Shown piece after piece: positions 17,076 through 25,521 of a stretch of DNA of 64,000 bases; positions within the stretch are counted from its first letter, which is position 1, and each line of letters begins with the position of its first letter. This stretch comes from Butyrivibrio sp. X503. Its GTDB lineage: Bacteria > Bacillota > Clostridia > Lachnospirales > Lachnospiraceae. Made by a program: the position numbers and the translations under genes. Where the stretch lies: NCBI RefSeq assembly GCF_003625475.1, contig NZ_RAIQ01000010.1, positions 39,489 to 103,488 on the forward strand, read 5' to 3'. The notes beneath the pieces are model-generated. The model was given only the letters and a program-made list of their open reading frames with translations. It made no database searches and was not told where the DNA came from.

Positions 17076-17972
17076 TCACTTTACAAGGTCTCCGTAGCAA
17101 GAAGGCCTTCTGTCTCTAAATAGTCCCCATGAAGATCTCATCTTTTTAATCTCTTCAAAATCATACTCGGCATAGATAATCTCTTCCTTGTCGCGACTTG
17201 CTTTGGCGATAACATCGCCCGTCTGATCCGTAAGGAAGCTGCTTCCGTAGAAGCATAACGAAGACTTCTGACCGCCGTTTTCCTCACAAGGCTCAACATC
17301 CTCTTTTCCGATTCTGTTTGCTGCGGCAACGGGTATGATATTTGCAGCGGAATGTCCCTGCATCGTTCTCATCCAATGGCCTGAACTATCCACATCAAGA
17401 ATCGGTTCCGAACCGATCGCTGTAGGATACAGGATAATATCAGCTCCGCCAAGTGCGAGGCACCTCGCTGTCTCAGGGAACCACTGATCCCAGCAGATTC
17501 CGACACCGATATTTCCGGCGAAAGTCTTAAATACTTTAAAGCCTGTATTTCCGGGAGTAAAATAAAACTTCTCCTGATAATAGTGATCGTCCGGAATATG
17601 AGTTTTTCTGTAAACTCCGACAATCTTGCCGTCAGCGTCTATCATCGCAACGGAATTATAAAAAACATTCTCATCCTTTTCAAAAACGCTTATCGGCATG
17701 ACCACTTTGTTTTCCTTGCAGAACTCACTAAAATACTTAACTGCAGGATTATCAAGAATCGGAACCGCAAGCTCATAGTAGTCATATCTTCTCTCCTGGC
17801 AGAAATATTTTCTTTCAAAAAGCTCTGACAAAAGAATTATCTTTGCGCCGTTATCTGCCGCTTTTTTAGCAAGCTCTGCGGCTTTCTTTATACTGTTTTC
17901 AACCTGCTCTTTATCGGACGCACATGGCGCTCCGCAGGCGTATTGGATACATGCAACTTTCGTAAGTGACAT
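17076..17972 (-). CDS. aguB: N-carbamoylputrescine amidase
   Basis: The product is about 298 residues, a nitrilase-superfamily amidohydrolase. The catalytic triad is visible: Glu in LLSELFERKYFCQ, Lys in YRKTHIPDDHYYQE and Cys in GVGICWDQWFPE. The YFCQ and HYYQEKFYF elements are typical of N-carbamoylputrescine amidases. Reaction: N-carbamoylputrescine to putrescine, CO2 and ammonia. Two adjacent ATGs are possible; the second, at 17972, has the better spacing to AGGAG. Last gene of the polyamine operon, directly downstream of agmatine deiminase, and followed by a bidirectional terminator. Confidence 0.93.
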   Translation of the reverse strand: MSLTKVACIQYACGAPCASDKEQVENSIKKAAELAKKAADNGAKIILLSELFERKYFCQERRYDYYELAVPILDNPAVKYFSEFCKENKVVMPISVFEKDENVFYNSVAMIDADGKIVGVYRKTHIPDDHYYQEKFYFTPGNTGFKVFKTFAGNIGVGICWDQWFPETARCLALGGADIILYPTAIGSEPILDVDSSGHWMRTMQGHSAANIIPVAAANRIGKEDVEPCEENGGQKSSLCFYGSSFLTDQTGDVIAKASRDKEEIIYAEYDFEEIKKMRSSWGLFRDRRPSCYGDLVK

Positions 17973-18042
17973 CATCCCTCTCCTTTATTTGCATTCTTAA
18001 TTATCACTCTATTTATGTATATCAAGTAGCTATTTATGACTA

Positions 18043-19191
18043 TTATCCACGCGGTATTTGCTGCGTGATACAGTGAATATTTCCTCCGCCGAGCAAAATA
18101 TCCCTCGCGGGAATTCCAATCACTTCCCTACCTGGGCACAGCTTCTTAAGTATCTCCAGCGCCCTCTTATCGCTGTTCTCATTCGCACCGCCAAACATCG
18201 GAACAAGCACAGCGCCATTTATATAGTAGTAATTGACATAACTCGCAGCAAGTCTCTCACCGACCTCGCGGAAATCCTCGCCCTCTTCAAACTCATAGTT
18301 ATCAAGGTCTCTTTCCGTGATCAAAATACGATGATCCGGGATTGGAAGCTTGTGGATCACAATCTCTCTGCCCTTCGCATCCTTCTGCGACTTAAGATAT
18401 TCATAAGAGGCAAAAGAAAGCTCGTACTGCGGATCGTTCCTGTCATCCGTCCACGCAAGCACAACCTCACCGGGCGCCACAAACGCGCACACATTGTCGA
18501 CATGCTCGTTGGTCTCGTCGTTGTAGATTCCCCTCGGAAGCCACAATATCTTTTCCGCTCCAAGATAAATCTTTAACTTCTCTTCTATCTCTTCTTTGGA
18601 CAGCGACGGATTCCTTCCCTTACTCAAAAGACAACTCTCCGTCACCATAACCGTTCCTTCGCCGTCGGAATGGATTGATCCGCCCTCAAGAACAAAAGGC
18701 GCAGCGTCATAACAGTCATAGCCCGCATGCTCCATAAACTTACAAGCAAGCGCATCGTCCTTATCCCAATCGGCATAGAGCCCATCATACTCTCCGCCCC
18801 ATGCGTTAAAGCTCCAGTTGATGCCTCTGACCGATCCGTCTCCGTCAACAACAAAAGTCGGTCCGACATCCCTTGCCCAGGCATCGTCCGAATCTATCGC
18901 AATTACTTCTTTTCTCATGTCAAACTCAGAACGAGAAAGACCTGTCGCAGGAAAAAGACTCTCCAAAAAACCGCACGCCTCATCATAAAAATCCGAAGAA
19001 ACAGCCAAAAAAAGCTTCTCCCTCTTCATGATCTCGGTGTGGATCCTGCCGAAAGAATTAAGCGCTCCGCTCCTGTCTTTTCCCCAGCTTCCGGGACGAG
19101 TCGGATATATCATAAGGGTTCCTTCATGCTCCGCAAACTCCGCGGGCATAAAGAAACCGTCTTTGTCAGGTGTTGTATGTAACCTCTTCAT
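18043..19191 (-). CDS. aguA: Agmatine deiminase
   Basis: The product is 382 residues, a peptidyl-arginine-deiminase-type guanidine-modifying enzyme. The start MPAEFAEHEGTLMIYPTRPGSW region is characteristic, as are VLEGGSIHSDGEG, the NEHVDNVCAF histidine region and the C-terminal catalytic Cys in LGGGNIHCITQQIP. Reaction: agmatine to N-carbamoylputrescine plus ammonia, the substrate of the next gene. It lies 15 bp after the carboxynorspermidine decarboxylase gene, so it is clearly in the same operon. Confidence 0.95.
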   Translation of the reverse strand: MKRLHTTPDKDGFFMPAEFAEHEGTLMIYPTRPGSWGKDRSGALNSFGRIHTEIMKREKLFLAVSSDFYDEACGFLESLFPATGLSRSEFDMRKEVIAIDSDDAWARDVGPTFVVDGDGSVRGINWSFNAWGGEYDGLYADWDKDDALACKFMEHAGYDCYDAAPFVLEGGSIHSDGEGTVMVTESCLLSKGRNPSLSKEEIEEKLKIYLGAEKILWLPRGIYNDETNEHVDNVCAFVAPGEVVLAWTDDRNDPQYELSFASYEYLKSQKDAKGREIVIHKLPIPDHRILITERDLDNYEFEEGEDFREVGERLAASYVNYYYINGAVLVPMFGGANENSDKRALEILKKLCPGREVIGIPARDILLGGGNIHCITQQIPRG

Positions 19192-19206
19192 ATATGTTCC
19201 TATAAA

Positions 19207-20391
19207 TCACAATCTCATCTTGAAGTCGTCGTAACCAAAGCGCTTAAGCACCTCAACCTCGCCGTCATCATGCATTATATCGATATCGGGAAGCGGCATT
19301 CCGTTAAAAGTATTGTTCTTGACCATGCTGTAGATCGCCATATCCTCAAAATACAGCCTGTCGCCGATTCCGATCTCTTTATCAAAACTGTAGTCGCCTA
19401 TAATATCCCCCGCAAGGCACGTCCTCGACGAAAGCCTGTACGTATTGGCAAGCTCTCCCGCTTCACCGCTGTCACGAAGCGGCGGCCTATACGGCATCTC
19501 AAGAACGTCAGGCATGTGACAAGCCGCCGAAGTATCAAGAATAAGCACAGGATACTTCTCCGTCTTAACAATGTCCATCACGGTCGTCACAAGAAGTCCC
19601 GCGTCAAGCGCGATCGCTTCGCCCGGCTCAAGATAAACATCGATACCGTAAGTATCTTTTATCCTCTTAACAAGCTTAATAAGCCCTTCTCTGTCGTAAT
19701 CTTCCTTGGTTATGTGATGTCCGCCGCCAAGGTTGATCCACTTGATCTTGCCCTCTTCGCCTTTTCTTGTAGGGAAGAATCGTTTAAAAGAGCTTTCGAC
19801 TTCAAGAAATGTCTTTTCAAGCGGCTCAAATCCCTGTTCGCACAATGTATGGAAATGAAGCCCCGAAACGCCCTTGGGAAGCATGTCTCCAAGATCCGTG
19901 TTTCTTATTCCGAGCCTTGACCCCGAAGCACACGGATCATAGATCTCATGCCCTTCCTGCGTGCTGTACTCGGGATTTATTCGAAGCCCCACAAAGAGAC
20001 GTCCGTTTTTGACATTCTTCTCCCAGACTTCTCTGTGATGCTCAAGCTGCGTAAGTGAATTAAAGACCATGTGGTCGCAGATCTCACACAGCTCCTTTAT
20101 CTCATCATCATTAAAAGCAGGCTCAAAAACATGATTTTCGATCTTGCGCTTCCCCTTTAAAGGTTCAACCATCTCTTCTTTTGCAAGCCTTGCTTCATAT
20201 AACCCCGAAGCCGTAGCTCCGGACAAATACTCACCTATCATAGGATAAGTCTTATATGCGGAAAAAGCCTTCTGCGCAAGAAGTATCTTGGCACCCGACT
20301 CTTTCTGCACATAGCTTAAGATCTCAAGGTTTTCTTTTAATTTCTTTTCATCAATTACATAAGCAGGAGTTGTGATCTCCGATATCTTCAT
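19207..20391 (-). CDS. nspC: Carboxynorspermidine / carboxyspermidine decarboxylase
   Basis: The product is 394 residues, a fold-type III (alanine-racemase-like) PLP decarboxylase. The PLP lysine is in LLAQKAFSAY near residue 42. The HFHTLCEQGFEP, NLGGGHHITKEDYD and LEPGEAI motifs follow, and the second-subunit Cys is in SRTCLAGDIIGDY. Length and motifs fit NspC rather than diaminopimelate or ornithine decarboxylase. Reaction: carboxyspermidine to spermidine plus CO2. It sits directly after the carboxynorspermidine synthase gene, as in other bacteria using this route. Confidence 0.93.
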   Translation of the reverse strand: MKISEITTPAYVIDEKKLKENLEILSYVQKESGAKILLAQKAFSAYKTYPMIGEYLSGATASGLYEARLAKEEMVEPLKGKRKIENHVFEPAFNDDEIKELCEICDHMVFNSLTQLEHHREVWEKNVKNGRLFVGLRINPEYSTQEGHEIYDPCASGSRLGIRNTDLGDMLPKGVSGLHFHTLCEQGFEPLEKTFLEVESSFKRFFPTRKGEEGKIKWINLGGGHHITKEDYDREGLIKLVKRIKDTYGIDVYLEPGEAIALDAGLLVTTVMDIVKTEKYPVLILDTSAACHMPDVLEMPYRPPLRDSGEAGELANTYRLSSRTCLAGDIIGDYSFDKEIGIGDRLYFEDMAIYSMVKNNTFNGMPLPDIDIMHDDGEVEVLKRFGYDDFKMRL

Positions 20392-20448
20392 CCGTTTTCT
20401 CCCAGAGTTTCAATATGCAGTCAAACCGCTGCTTCTATGCACGTAGCG

Positions 20449-21711
20449 TCAATCCACAAGAGCGGGATTCTCATCAACCACCCAAGGAAGTCCGTACTCA
20501 TTAAGCATCTCCATGTAAGGATCGGGATCGAACTCATCCGTTGTGTATACACCGGGTTTCTTCCACTGTCCGTTAACAACAAGAGCAGTTCCGATCATCG
20601 CAGGCACACCTGTTGTGTAGCTGATAGCCTGGCTTCCGAGCTCCTTGTAGCATTCCTGATGATCACATACATTGTAGATGTAAACTGTCTTTTCTTTTCC
20701 GTCCTTGATTCCGCGGAAGATACAGCCAATATTTGTCTTTCCGACTGTTCTCGGTCCAAGGCTTGCGGGATCGGGAAGAAGTGCCTTTAAGAACTGGATG
20801 GGCACGATTTCTTTTCCCTCAAAGTTAATGGGACTTGTTGAAAGCATTCCGACATCCTCAAGGCAACGCATATGATCAAGATAGCTCTGACCGAACGTCA
20901 TGAAGAAACGGATTCTTTTTACCTCGGGGAAGTTTCTTCCGAGAGCCTCGATCTCCTCGTGATGAAGAAGGTACATGTCCTTCTCTCCGACCTCAGGGAA
21001 GTTGTAAACTCTCTTGATCTCCATGGGCTTAGTCTCAACCCAGTGTCCGTCCTCCCAGTAGCTTCCGTTCGCACTAACTTCGCGAAGGTTGATCTCGGGA
21101 TTAAAGTTGGTCGCAAAAGCGTAACCGTGGTCACCGCCGTTGCAATCAAGAATATCGATAGTGTGAATCTCGTCAAAATAATGCTTCTTGGCATAAGCGG
21201 TAAATACGCTTGTTACGCCGGGATCGAAGCCTGTTCCGAGAAGGCCTGTGATACCTGCCTCCTTGAACTTATCCATATAAGCCCACTGCCAGCTGTAGTC
21301 AAAATAAGCTGTGAAACCCTTTTCCTTACAGCGCTTCTCGTAAATCTCGCGCCACTTCGGATCATCCGTATCCTCAGGCTCATAGTTGGCTGTGTCGATA
21401 TAATCAACCTTGCACTCAAGGCAAGCGTCCATGATAACAAGATCCTGATAAGGAAGCGCAACGTTAAGAACCGCGTCAGGCTGATACTCCTTGATAAGTG
21501 CGATCAGCTCATTCACGTCATCGGCATTAACCGCCTTTGTTGTGATCTTTACGCTGCTTCCGCTCTTTTCGATCTTATCTTTTAAAGCGTCGCACTTGGA
21601 AACCGTGCGGCTTGCTATGCAAAGCTCCGTAAATGTCTTGCTGTTCTGACAGCACTTCTGTATTGCAACCTGTGCGACTCCGCCGCAACCAATAACAAGT
21701 AATCTGCTCAT
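20449..21711 (-). CDS. Carboxynorspermidine / carboxyspermidine synthase (saccharopine dehydrogenase family)
   Basis: The product is 420 residues from the ATG at 21711 (MSRLLVIGCGGVAQVAIQKC), which follows AAAGGAG; a longer reading from 21738 has no ribosome site. The N-terminal NAD(P) motif VIGCGGVAQVA is typical of this family. ALPYQDL, GFDPGVTSVF and CDHQECYKELGSQAISYTTG are also present. Reaction: reductive condensation of putrescine (or diaminopropane) with L-aspartate semialdehyde to carboxyspermidine. It works with the adjacent NspC. Separated from speE by a 175-bp spacer that holds a large inverted-repeat structure. Confidence 0.92.
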   Translation of the reverse strand: MSRLLVIGCGGVAQVAIQKCCQNSKTFTELCIASRTVSKCDALKDKIEKSGSSVKITTKAVNADDVNELIALIKEYQPDAVLNVALPYQDLVIMDACLECKVDYIDTANYEPEDTDDPKWREIYEKRCKEKGFTAYFDYSWQWAYMDKFKEAGITGLLGTGFDPGVTSVFTAYAKKHYFDEIHTIDILDCNGGDHGYAFATNFNPEINLREVSANGSYWEDGHWVETKPMEIKRVYNFPEVGEKDMYLLHHEEIEALGRNFPEVKRIRFFMTFGQSYLDHMRCLEDVGMLSTSPINFEGKEIVPIQFLKALLPDPASLGPRTVGKTNIGCIFRGIKDGKEKTVYIYNVCDHQECYKELGSQAISYTTGVPAMIGTALVVNGQWKKPGVYTTDEFDPDPYMEMLNEYGLPWVVDENPALVD

Positions 21712-21728
21712 ATATGCTCCTTTCTTAT

Positions 21729-21894
21729 TAGATAACACGGATTGCTCCGCGCAAAGCGCTCTCGCAATCCTAAAAACATTCGGAAACCATGGGGCCCCTG
21801 CCCCACTAATTCCTCATGTTTTTCAGGTCATGAAGTAATTCGCCCACTTACAAGCAAGCTTGCAGTGGCCTCTTACTTATGACCGTGTTATCTA
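21729..21894. other. Four-way-junction inverted-repeat element in the polyamine operon
   Basis: The closing stem pairs 21729-21738 with 21885-21894. Inside are three hairpins: (a) 21739-21745/21764-21770 with an inner GCGC-AAA-GCGC; (b) 21772-21779/21816-21823 capped by TGGGGC-CCCT-GCCCCA; (c) 21826-21838/21873-21884, one bulge, with inner CCACT/AGTGG and CAAG/CTTG. Arms follow each other with zero to two unpaired bases, so it can form a cloverleaf in RNA or a cruciform in DNA. It overlaps the stop codon of the speE-like gene (21888-21890). It could attenuate, process or stabilise the operon mRNA. Confidence 0.6.
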
Positions 21895-22760
21895 GACATA
21901 TCCTCCTCTTCCTGTAATAAGTCTTCTACGTACTTGGGCAGCATGAACGCTCCCTTATGCAAATGCGTGGTGTAGTACCACGTCTTGATTCCTCTCTCAT
22001 CCCATCTGTCAGGATTGAAATCCTTGAGCGGATGGTACTTCTTGCTGGCAAAACCAAAGAGCCAGTAACCTGCGGGGCATGTGGGGATATGCGCCTGATA
22101 AACCCTGTTAACCGGGAATACTCTGAACGCCTTCCTGTGCATCGCTCTGCAGCTCTCCTCGTCCTCATCGTAGAACGGACTTCCGTGCTGATACACCATG
22201 ATGCCGTCGTCGTGAAGCGCCTTGTAGCAGCTTCCGTAGAACTCCTTGGTAAAAAGACCTGCCTCATGGCCAAGGGGCTCGGTCGCATCGTTGATTATAA
22301 GATCATACATATCCTCGCACTTACGAAGATACTTAAGTCCGTCCTGATAATAGATATGAACTCTGTCATCCTCAAGTCCGATCGCATTGTCCGGGAAATA
22401 CTGCTTGCAGACATCCACAAACATGTTGTCCGGTTCAACAACGTCAATTACCTTGATCTCCTCATAGTGAGTAAGCTCTCTGGCAACACCTCCGTCGCCG
22501 CCACCAAGAACCAGGACTCTCTGAACCTTGGGGTGAACCGCCATCGGGACATGAACAATCATCTCATCATAAGTAAACTCATCCTTCTCGGAAAAGATAA
22601 TATTACCGTCCGAAGTAAGGAACTTGCCAAACTCAGGTGAGTCAAAAACGTCTATTCTCTGAAATTCGCTGCTACCGGAAAAGAGCTGTTTGCTGATCCT
22701 GATGCTGATCTTAACGTTTCCGGTATGCATATCGCTAAACCAATAATCCATCTCTGCCAT
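21888..22760 (-). CDS. speE: Spermidine synthase family aminopropyltransferase (SpeE-like)
   Basis: The product is 290 residues. A Rossmann methyltransferase-like fold is shown by VLVLGGGDGGVARELTHY, VDVVEPDNMFVDVCKQYFP and the DRVHIYYQDGLKYL segment. The active-site loop reads IINDATEPLGHEAGLF, where canonical spermidine synthases have DSTDPVGPA; the second Asp is Glu here. The C-terminal substrate region (PTCPAGYWLFGFAS) is family-like. No SAM decarboxylase gene is in the window, although the same operon has a complete carboxyspermidine route. Substrate is thus open: decarboxylated SAM plus a polyamine, or another aminopropyl-type donor. Second gene of the operon. Confidence 0.85.
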   Translation of the reverse strand: MAEMDYWFSDMHTGNVKISIRISKQLFSGSSEFQRIDVFDSPEFGKFLTSDGNIIFSEKDEFTYDEMIVHVPMAVHPKVQRVLVLGGGDGGVARELTHYEEIKVIDVVEPDNMFVDVCKQYFPDNAIGLEDDRVHIYYQDGLKYLRKCEDMYDLIINDATEPLGHEAGLFTKEFYGSCYKALHDDGIMVYQHGSPFYDEDEESCRAMHRKAFRVFPVNRVYQAHIPTCPAGYWLFGFASKKYHPLKDFNPDRWDERGIKTWYYTTHLHKGAFMLPKYVEDLLQEEEDMSR

Positions 22761-22843
22761 TATCGATCTCCTATAAACGCAACTATATAGCGTGTCTATA
22801 AACTATTATATCTTTTTAATCATCAAAAATCACTTAAGCATGA

Positions 22844-24292
22844 TCACTTGAGTACAAAAAGCTCGGAAATATCCTCACTCTCGGGCCCCTGCATGGAACA
22901 ACCTTTTTCCCTTGCAGTCGTGATGTAGTCAAGTATCTCCTCCGTGATAACCTCACCCGGCGAAAGGATCGGTATTCCCGGCGGATAACACATAACAGAC
23001 TCCGCACTTATCCTGCCGACTGAATTCTCGATAGAAACAGGCTCTTTTTCCGCATAAAAAGCTTCCTGAGGTGTCGCCTTAACAATAGGTGTCACGTACT
23101 CCGCAGAGAAAAAGCTCTGCTCAGGCTTGGAATAAAGTCTTCTGATATCGGCAAGCGCTCCCGCAAGTCTCTCAATATCCTGCAGCCTGTCGCCGATTGA
23201 AATATATGCCATGACATTGGACAGATCACCAAACTCCATCTGAATGTCATATTCATCTCTCAGAAGGTCATAGACCTCGATACCTGTAAGACCGATGCTT
23301 CTGGTATTTACGACAAGCTTAGTCTCATCGAAATCATATATGCTTCCGCCGTTAATAAGCTCATTGCCATAAGCGTAGTAGCCGCCGATATCGTTGATCT
23401 CTTCTCTCGCGTACTGCGCCATCTTGGTTACTTTGGCAAAGCTGTCCGCTCCGTTGAGCGCAAGATTTCTTCTTGAAATATCAAGACTTCCGAGCAAAAG
23501 ATAACTTGCACTCGTAGTCTGCGTAAGATTCACAACCCTACTGATATATCCGACATTAGCACCTTCTCCGCACAAAAGAACCGAGCTCTGCGTAAGACTT
23601 CCGCCCGACTTGTGCATACTTATCGCTGCCATGTCCGCACCCGCAGCCATAGCATTTAAAGGAAGTCCCGGTCCGAAATACAAATGCGTTCCGTGAGCCT
23701 CGTCAACAAGCGCCTTCATGCCATTCTTGTGAGCAAGCTCGACGATTGCCTTAATATCTGAACAGATACCGTAATAAGAAGGATTATTAATAAGGATAGC
23801 TTTCGCATCCGGATTCTCTTTTACCGCCTTCTTAACGTCCGCAATCTCCATTCCGAGCGGGATTCCAAGCTTCGTATCAACTTTGGGATCGATATATACC
23901 GGAACCGCGCCGCAAAGAATAAGCGCATTGATCGCACTCTTGTGCACGTTCCTCGGCATGATGATCTTCTCGCCCTTTTTAACGGTAGAAAGAACCATCG
24001 CCTGAACCGCGCTCGTCGTTCCGTTGACCATCATGAACGCATGCGCTGCACCGAAAGCATCAGCCATGAGCTCCTCCGCATCCTTAATAACCGATACCGG
24101 ATGACAAAGATTATCAAGTGGCTTCATTGAATTAACGTCTACACTGACGCATCTATCTCCCAGGAAACTCACAAGCTCGGGATTACCTCTGCCCCTCTTG
24201 TGTCCCGGAACGTCAAAGGGAACAACCCTCTGCTTACGAAATCTCTCTATAGCCTCGTAGACAGGCGCTTTCTTTTGTCTGCTAAGGTCCAA
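22844..24292 (-). CDS. speA: Arginine decarboxylase (Orn/Lys/Arg decarboxylase family, PLP)
   Basis: The product is about 482 residues. I place the start at a TTG at 24292 (MDLSRQKKAPVYEAIERF) because GGTAGGAGG lies 9 nt upstream; an in-frame ATG at 24355 has no such site. Fold-type I decarboxylase motifs: VPGHKRGRGNPEL, VNGTTSAVQAM, VDEAHGTHLYFGP and the PLP-lysine motif SMHKSGGSLTQSS. The C-terminal domain has PPGIPILSPGE. It resembles the short biosynthetic arginine decarboxylases of Firmicutes. Arginine rather than lysine is inferred from the aguA and aguB genes downstream. Reaction: arginine to agmatine plus CO2. First gene of the polyamine operon. Confidence 0.88.
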   Translation of the reverse strand: MDLSRQKKAPVYEAIERFRKQRVVPFDVPGHKRGRGNPELVSFLGDRCVSVDVNSMKPLDNLCHPVSVIKDAEELMADAFGAAHAFMMVNGTTSAVQAMVLSTVKKGEKIIMPRNVHKSAINALILCGAVPVYIDPKVDTKLGIPLGMEIADVKKAVKENPDAKAILINNPSYYGICSDIKAIVELAHKNGMKALVDEAHGTHLYFGPGLPLNAMAAGADMAAISMHKSGGSLTQSSVLLCGEGANVGYISRVVNLTQTTSASYLLLGSLDISRRNLALNGADSFAKVTKMAQYAREEINDIGGYYAYGNELINGGSIYDFDETKLVVNTRSIGLTGIEVYDLLRDEYDIQMEFGDLSNVMAYISIGDRLQDIERLAGALADIRRLYSKPEQSFFSAEYVTPIVKATPQEAFYAEKEPVSIENSVGRISAESVMCYPPGIPILSPGEVITEEILDYITTAREKGCSMQGPESEDISELFVLK

Positions 24293-24332
24293 CTTGCCGA
24301 TCCTCCTACCAAATAAAACTTCGCGAGTAAAA

Positions 24333-24362
24333 GGGAGCGGTGCGAGTCTTCGCACTACTCCC
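24333..24362 (-). promoter_or_regulatory. Hairpin in the speA leader (attenuator-like)
   Basis: The nested stems GGGAG/CTCCC and TGCGA/TCGCA with a 4-nt loop are followed on the minus strand by TTTTACTCGCG, 40 nt before the TTG start. A weak terminator-like shape in the leader suggests transcriptional attenuation of the polyamine operon. Confidence 0.35.
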
Positions 24363-24473
24363 CGTTAAAATCCAATTGTACAGTAAACTTATAATACTAT
24401 ATATTGCTTCATTATGAAAGTAAAAAATTTGTATACAATCTTTTATTTGGCAAGCGCTGAAAAAAGCCTTTTT

Positions 24474-25439
24474 TCAGCCTCCGATGAGCTTCATATATGA
24501 ATCAAGCTCTTCGTCTCTAAAGCAGCAGATATACACATTCATAAGGATTCCCTCATGCGCCGTGAGCCACTCCGTTATCGCGGTAAGAGCGACCTCCGCT
24601 GCTTCATCCAAAGGATAGCCATACACCCCTGTTGATATGCAAGGAAAAGCAACACTCTTAAATCCGCCTTCCAGCGCTTTCTCAAGGCTGCTTGTATAGC
24701 ACGAAGCAAGGAGCTGTGCATCCTCATCGGATCCGCTGTACACAGGGCCGACGGTATGTATGATGGCATCGGCAAAAGAAATATCGTAAGCACCTGTCAC
24801 CTTGGCATCACCCGTATCGCATCCTCCAAGTGTCCTACACTCAGAAAGAAGCCCCGGTCCAGCAGCCTTATGAATAGCTCCGTCCACTCCGCCTCCGCCA
24901 AGAAGCGTATTATTTGCGGCATTGACGATAGCCGCCGCATGAACGTCCAAAACTCCGCCTCTCACGATAGTAATAAACGCGCTCCTGTCATACTCAAGGA
25001 TCATATGTATCATATCCTTATTAATAACAATCTTTTTATCCCAAGGATTGATCATATATCCAATGCACTTAGGCCAGTTATCAATTGCTTCAAAAAGAGT
25101 CTTCACCGGCTGACCTATGCAGGCCGTGGGCTGGCCCTTATCTATCTCCTCTTTACTTGTAAAAAGAGGTATGAAATACTCACCGTTTTCATTCACGACA
25201 AGATGTCTGAATTTGATCTGAATATTTTCATCAGGGTCTGCGTTATCGCCGTCGCCTGATTTCCCTTTGCCGCTCATAATATTAAGTAGTTCCTCGGAAG
25301 CATCTATAGGAACCAGGAAATCCATACCGTTTACAATCCCGTCCGAAAGCACATCAAAAATGGGCTCCGGCGGAGAATCTTCGCCTGCAAAATAACAGTT
25401 GTAGATCGCACGTTCAAGTTCCTTTAAGTTATCTCCCAT
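24474..25439 (-). CDS. SseB-like N-terminal domain fused to a macrodomain
   Basis: The product is 321 residues. Residues 1 to about 145 resemble the SseB N-terminal domain ([29 protein letters not shown]). Residues about 155-320 are a macrodomain of the ADP-ribose deacetylase/hydrolase type: [23 protein letters not shown] is the signature, followed by [16 protein letters not shown] and [15 protein letters not shown]. Family role: binding or hydrolysis of ADP-ribose or O-acetyl-ADP-ribose. The fusion partner is unusual and could target it to a protein. It stands between two unrelated minus-strand genes. A palindrome (GCTGAAAA…TTTTCAGC) overlaps its stop and may terminate it. Confidence 0.85.
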   Translation of the reverse strand: MGDNLKELERAIYNCYFAGEDSPPEPIFDVLSDGIVNGMDFLVPIDASEELLNIMSGKGKSGDGDNADPDENIQIKFRHLVVNENGEYFIPLFTSKEEIDKGQPTACIGQPVKTLFEAIDNWPKCIGYMINPWDKKIVINKDMIHMILEYDRSAFITIVRGGVLDVHAAAIVNAANNTLLGGGGVDGAIHKAAGPGLLSECRTLGGCDTGDAKVTGAYDISFADAIIHTVGPVYSGSDEDAQLLASCYTSSLEKALEGGFKSVAFPCISTGVYGYPLDEAAEVALTAITEWLTAHEGILMNVYICCFRDEELDSYMKLIGG

Positions 25440-25521
25440 ATTCCCTCCTGCATTTCGCTATATATCAATATTATAACGCATATTCGGCGGCATATTCACT
25501 ATTTTTCGATACAGGCCGTTA

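Noticed and set aside
21729..21894. tRNA or tmRNA gene suggested by the cloverleaf shape
   Set aside because: Arm lengths, the lack of a T-loop consensus in the right place and the absence of an acceptor CCA-like end do not fit tRNA or tmRNA.
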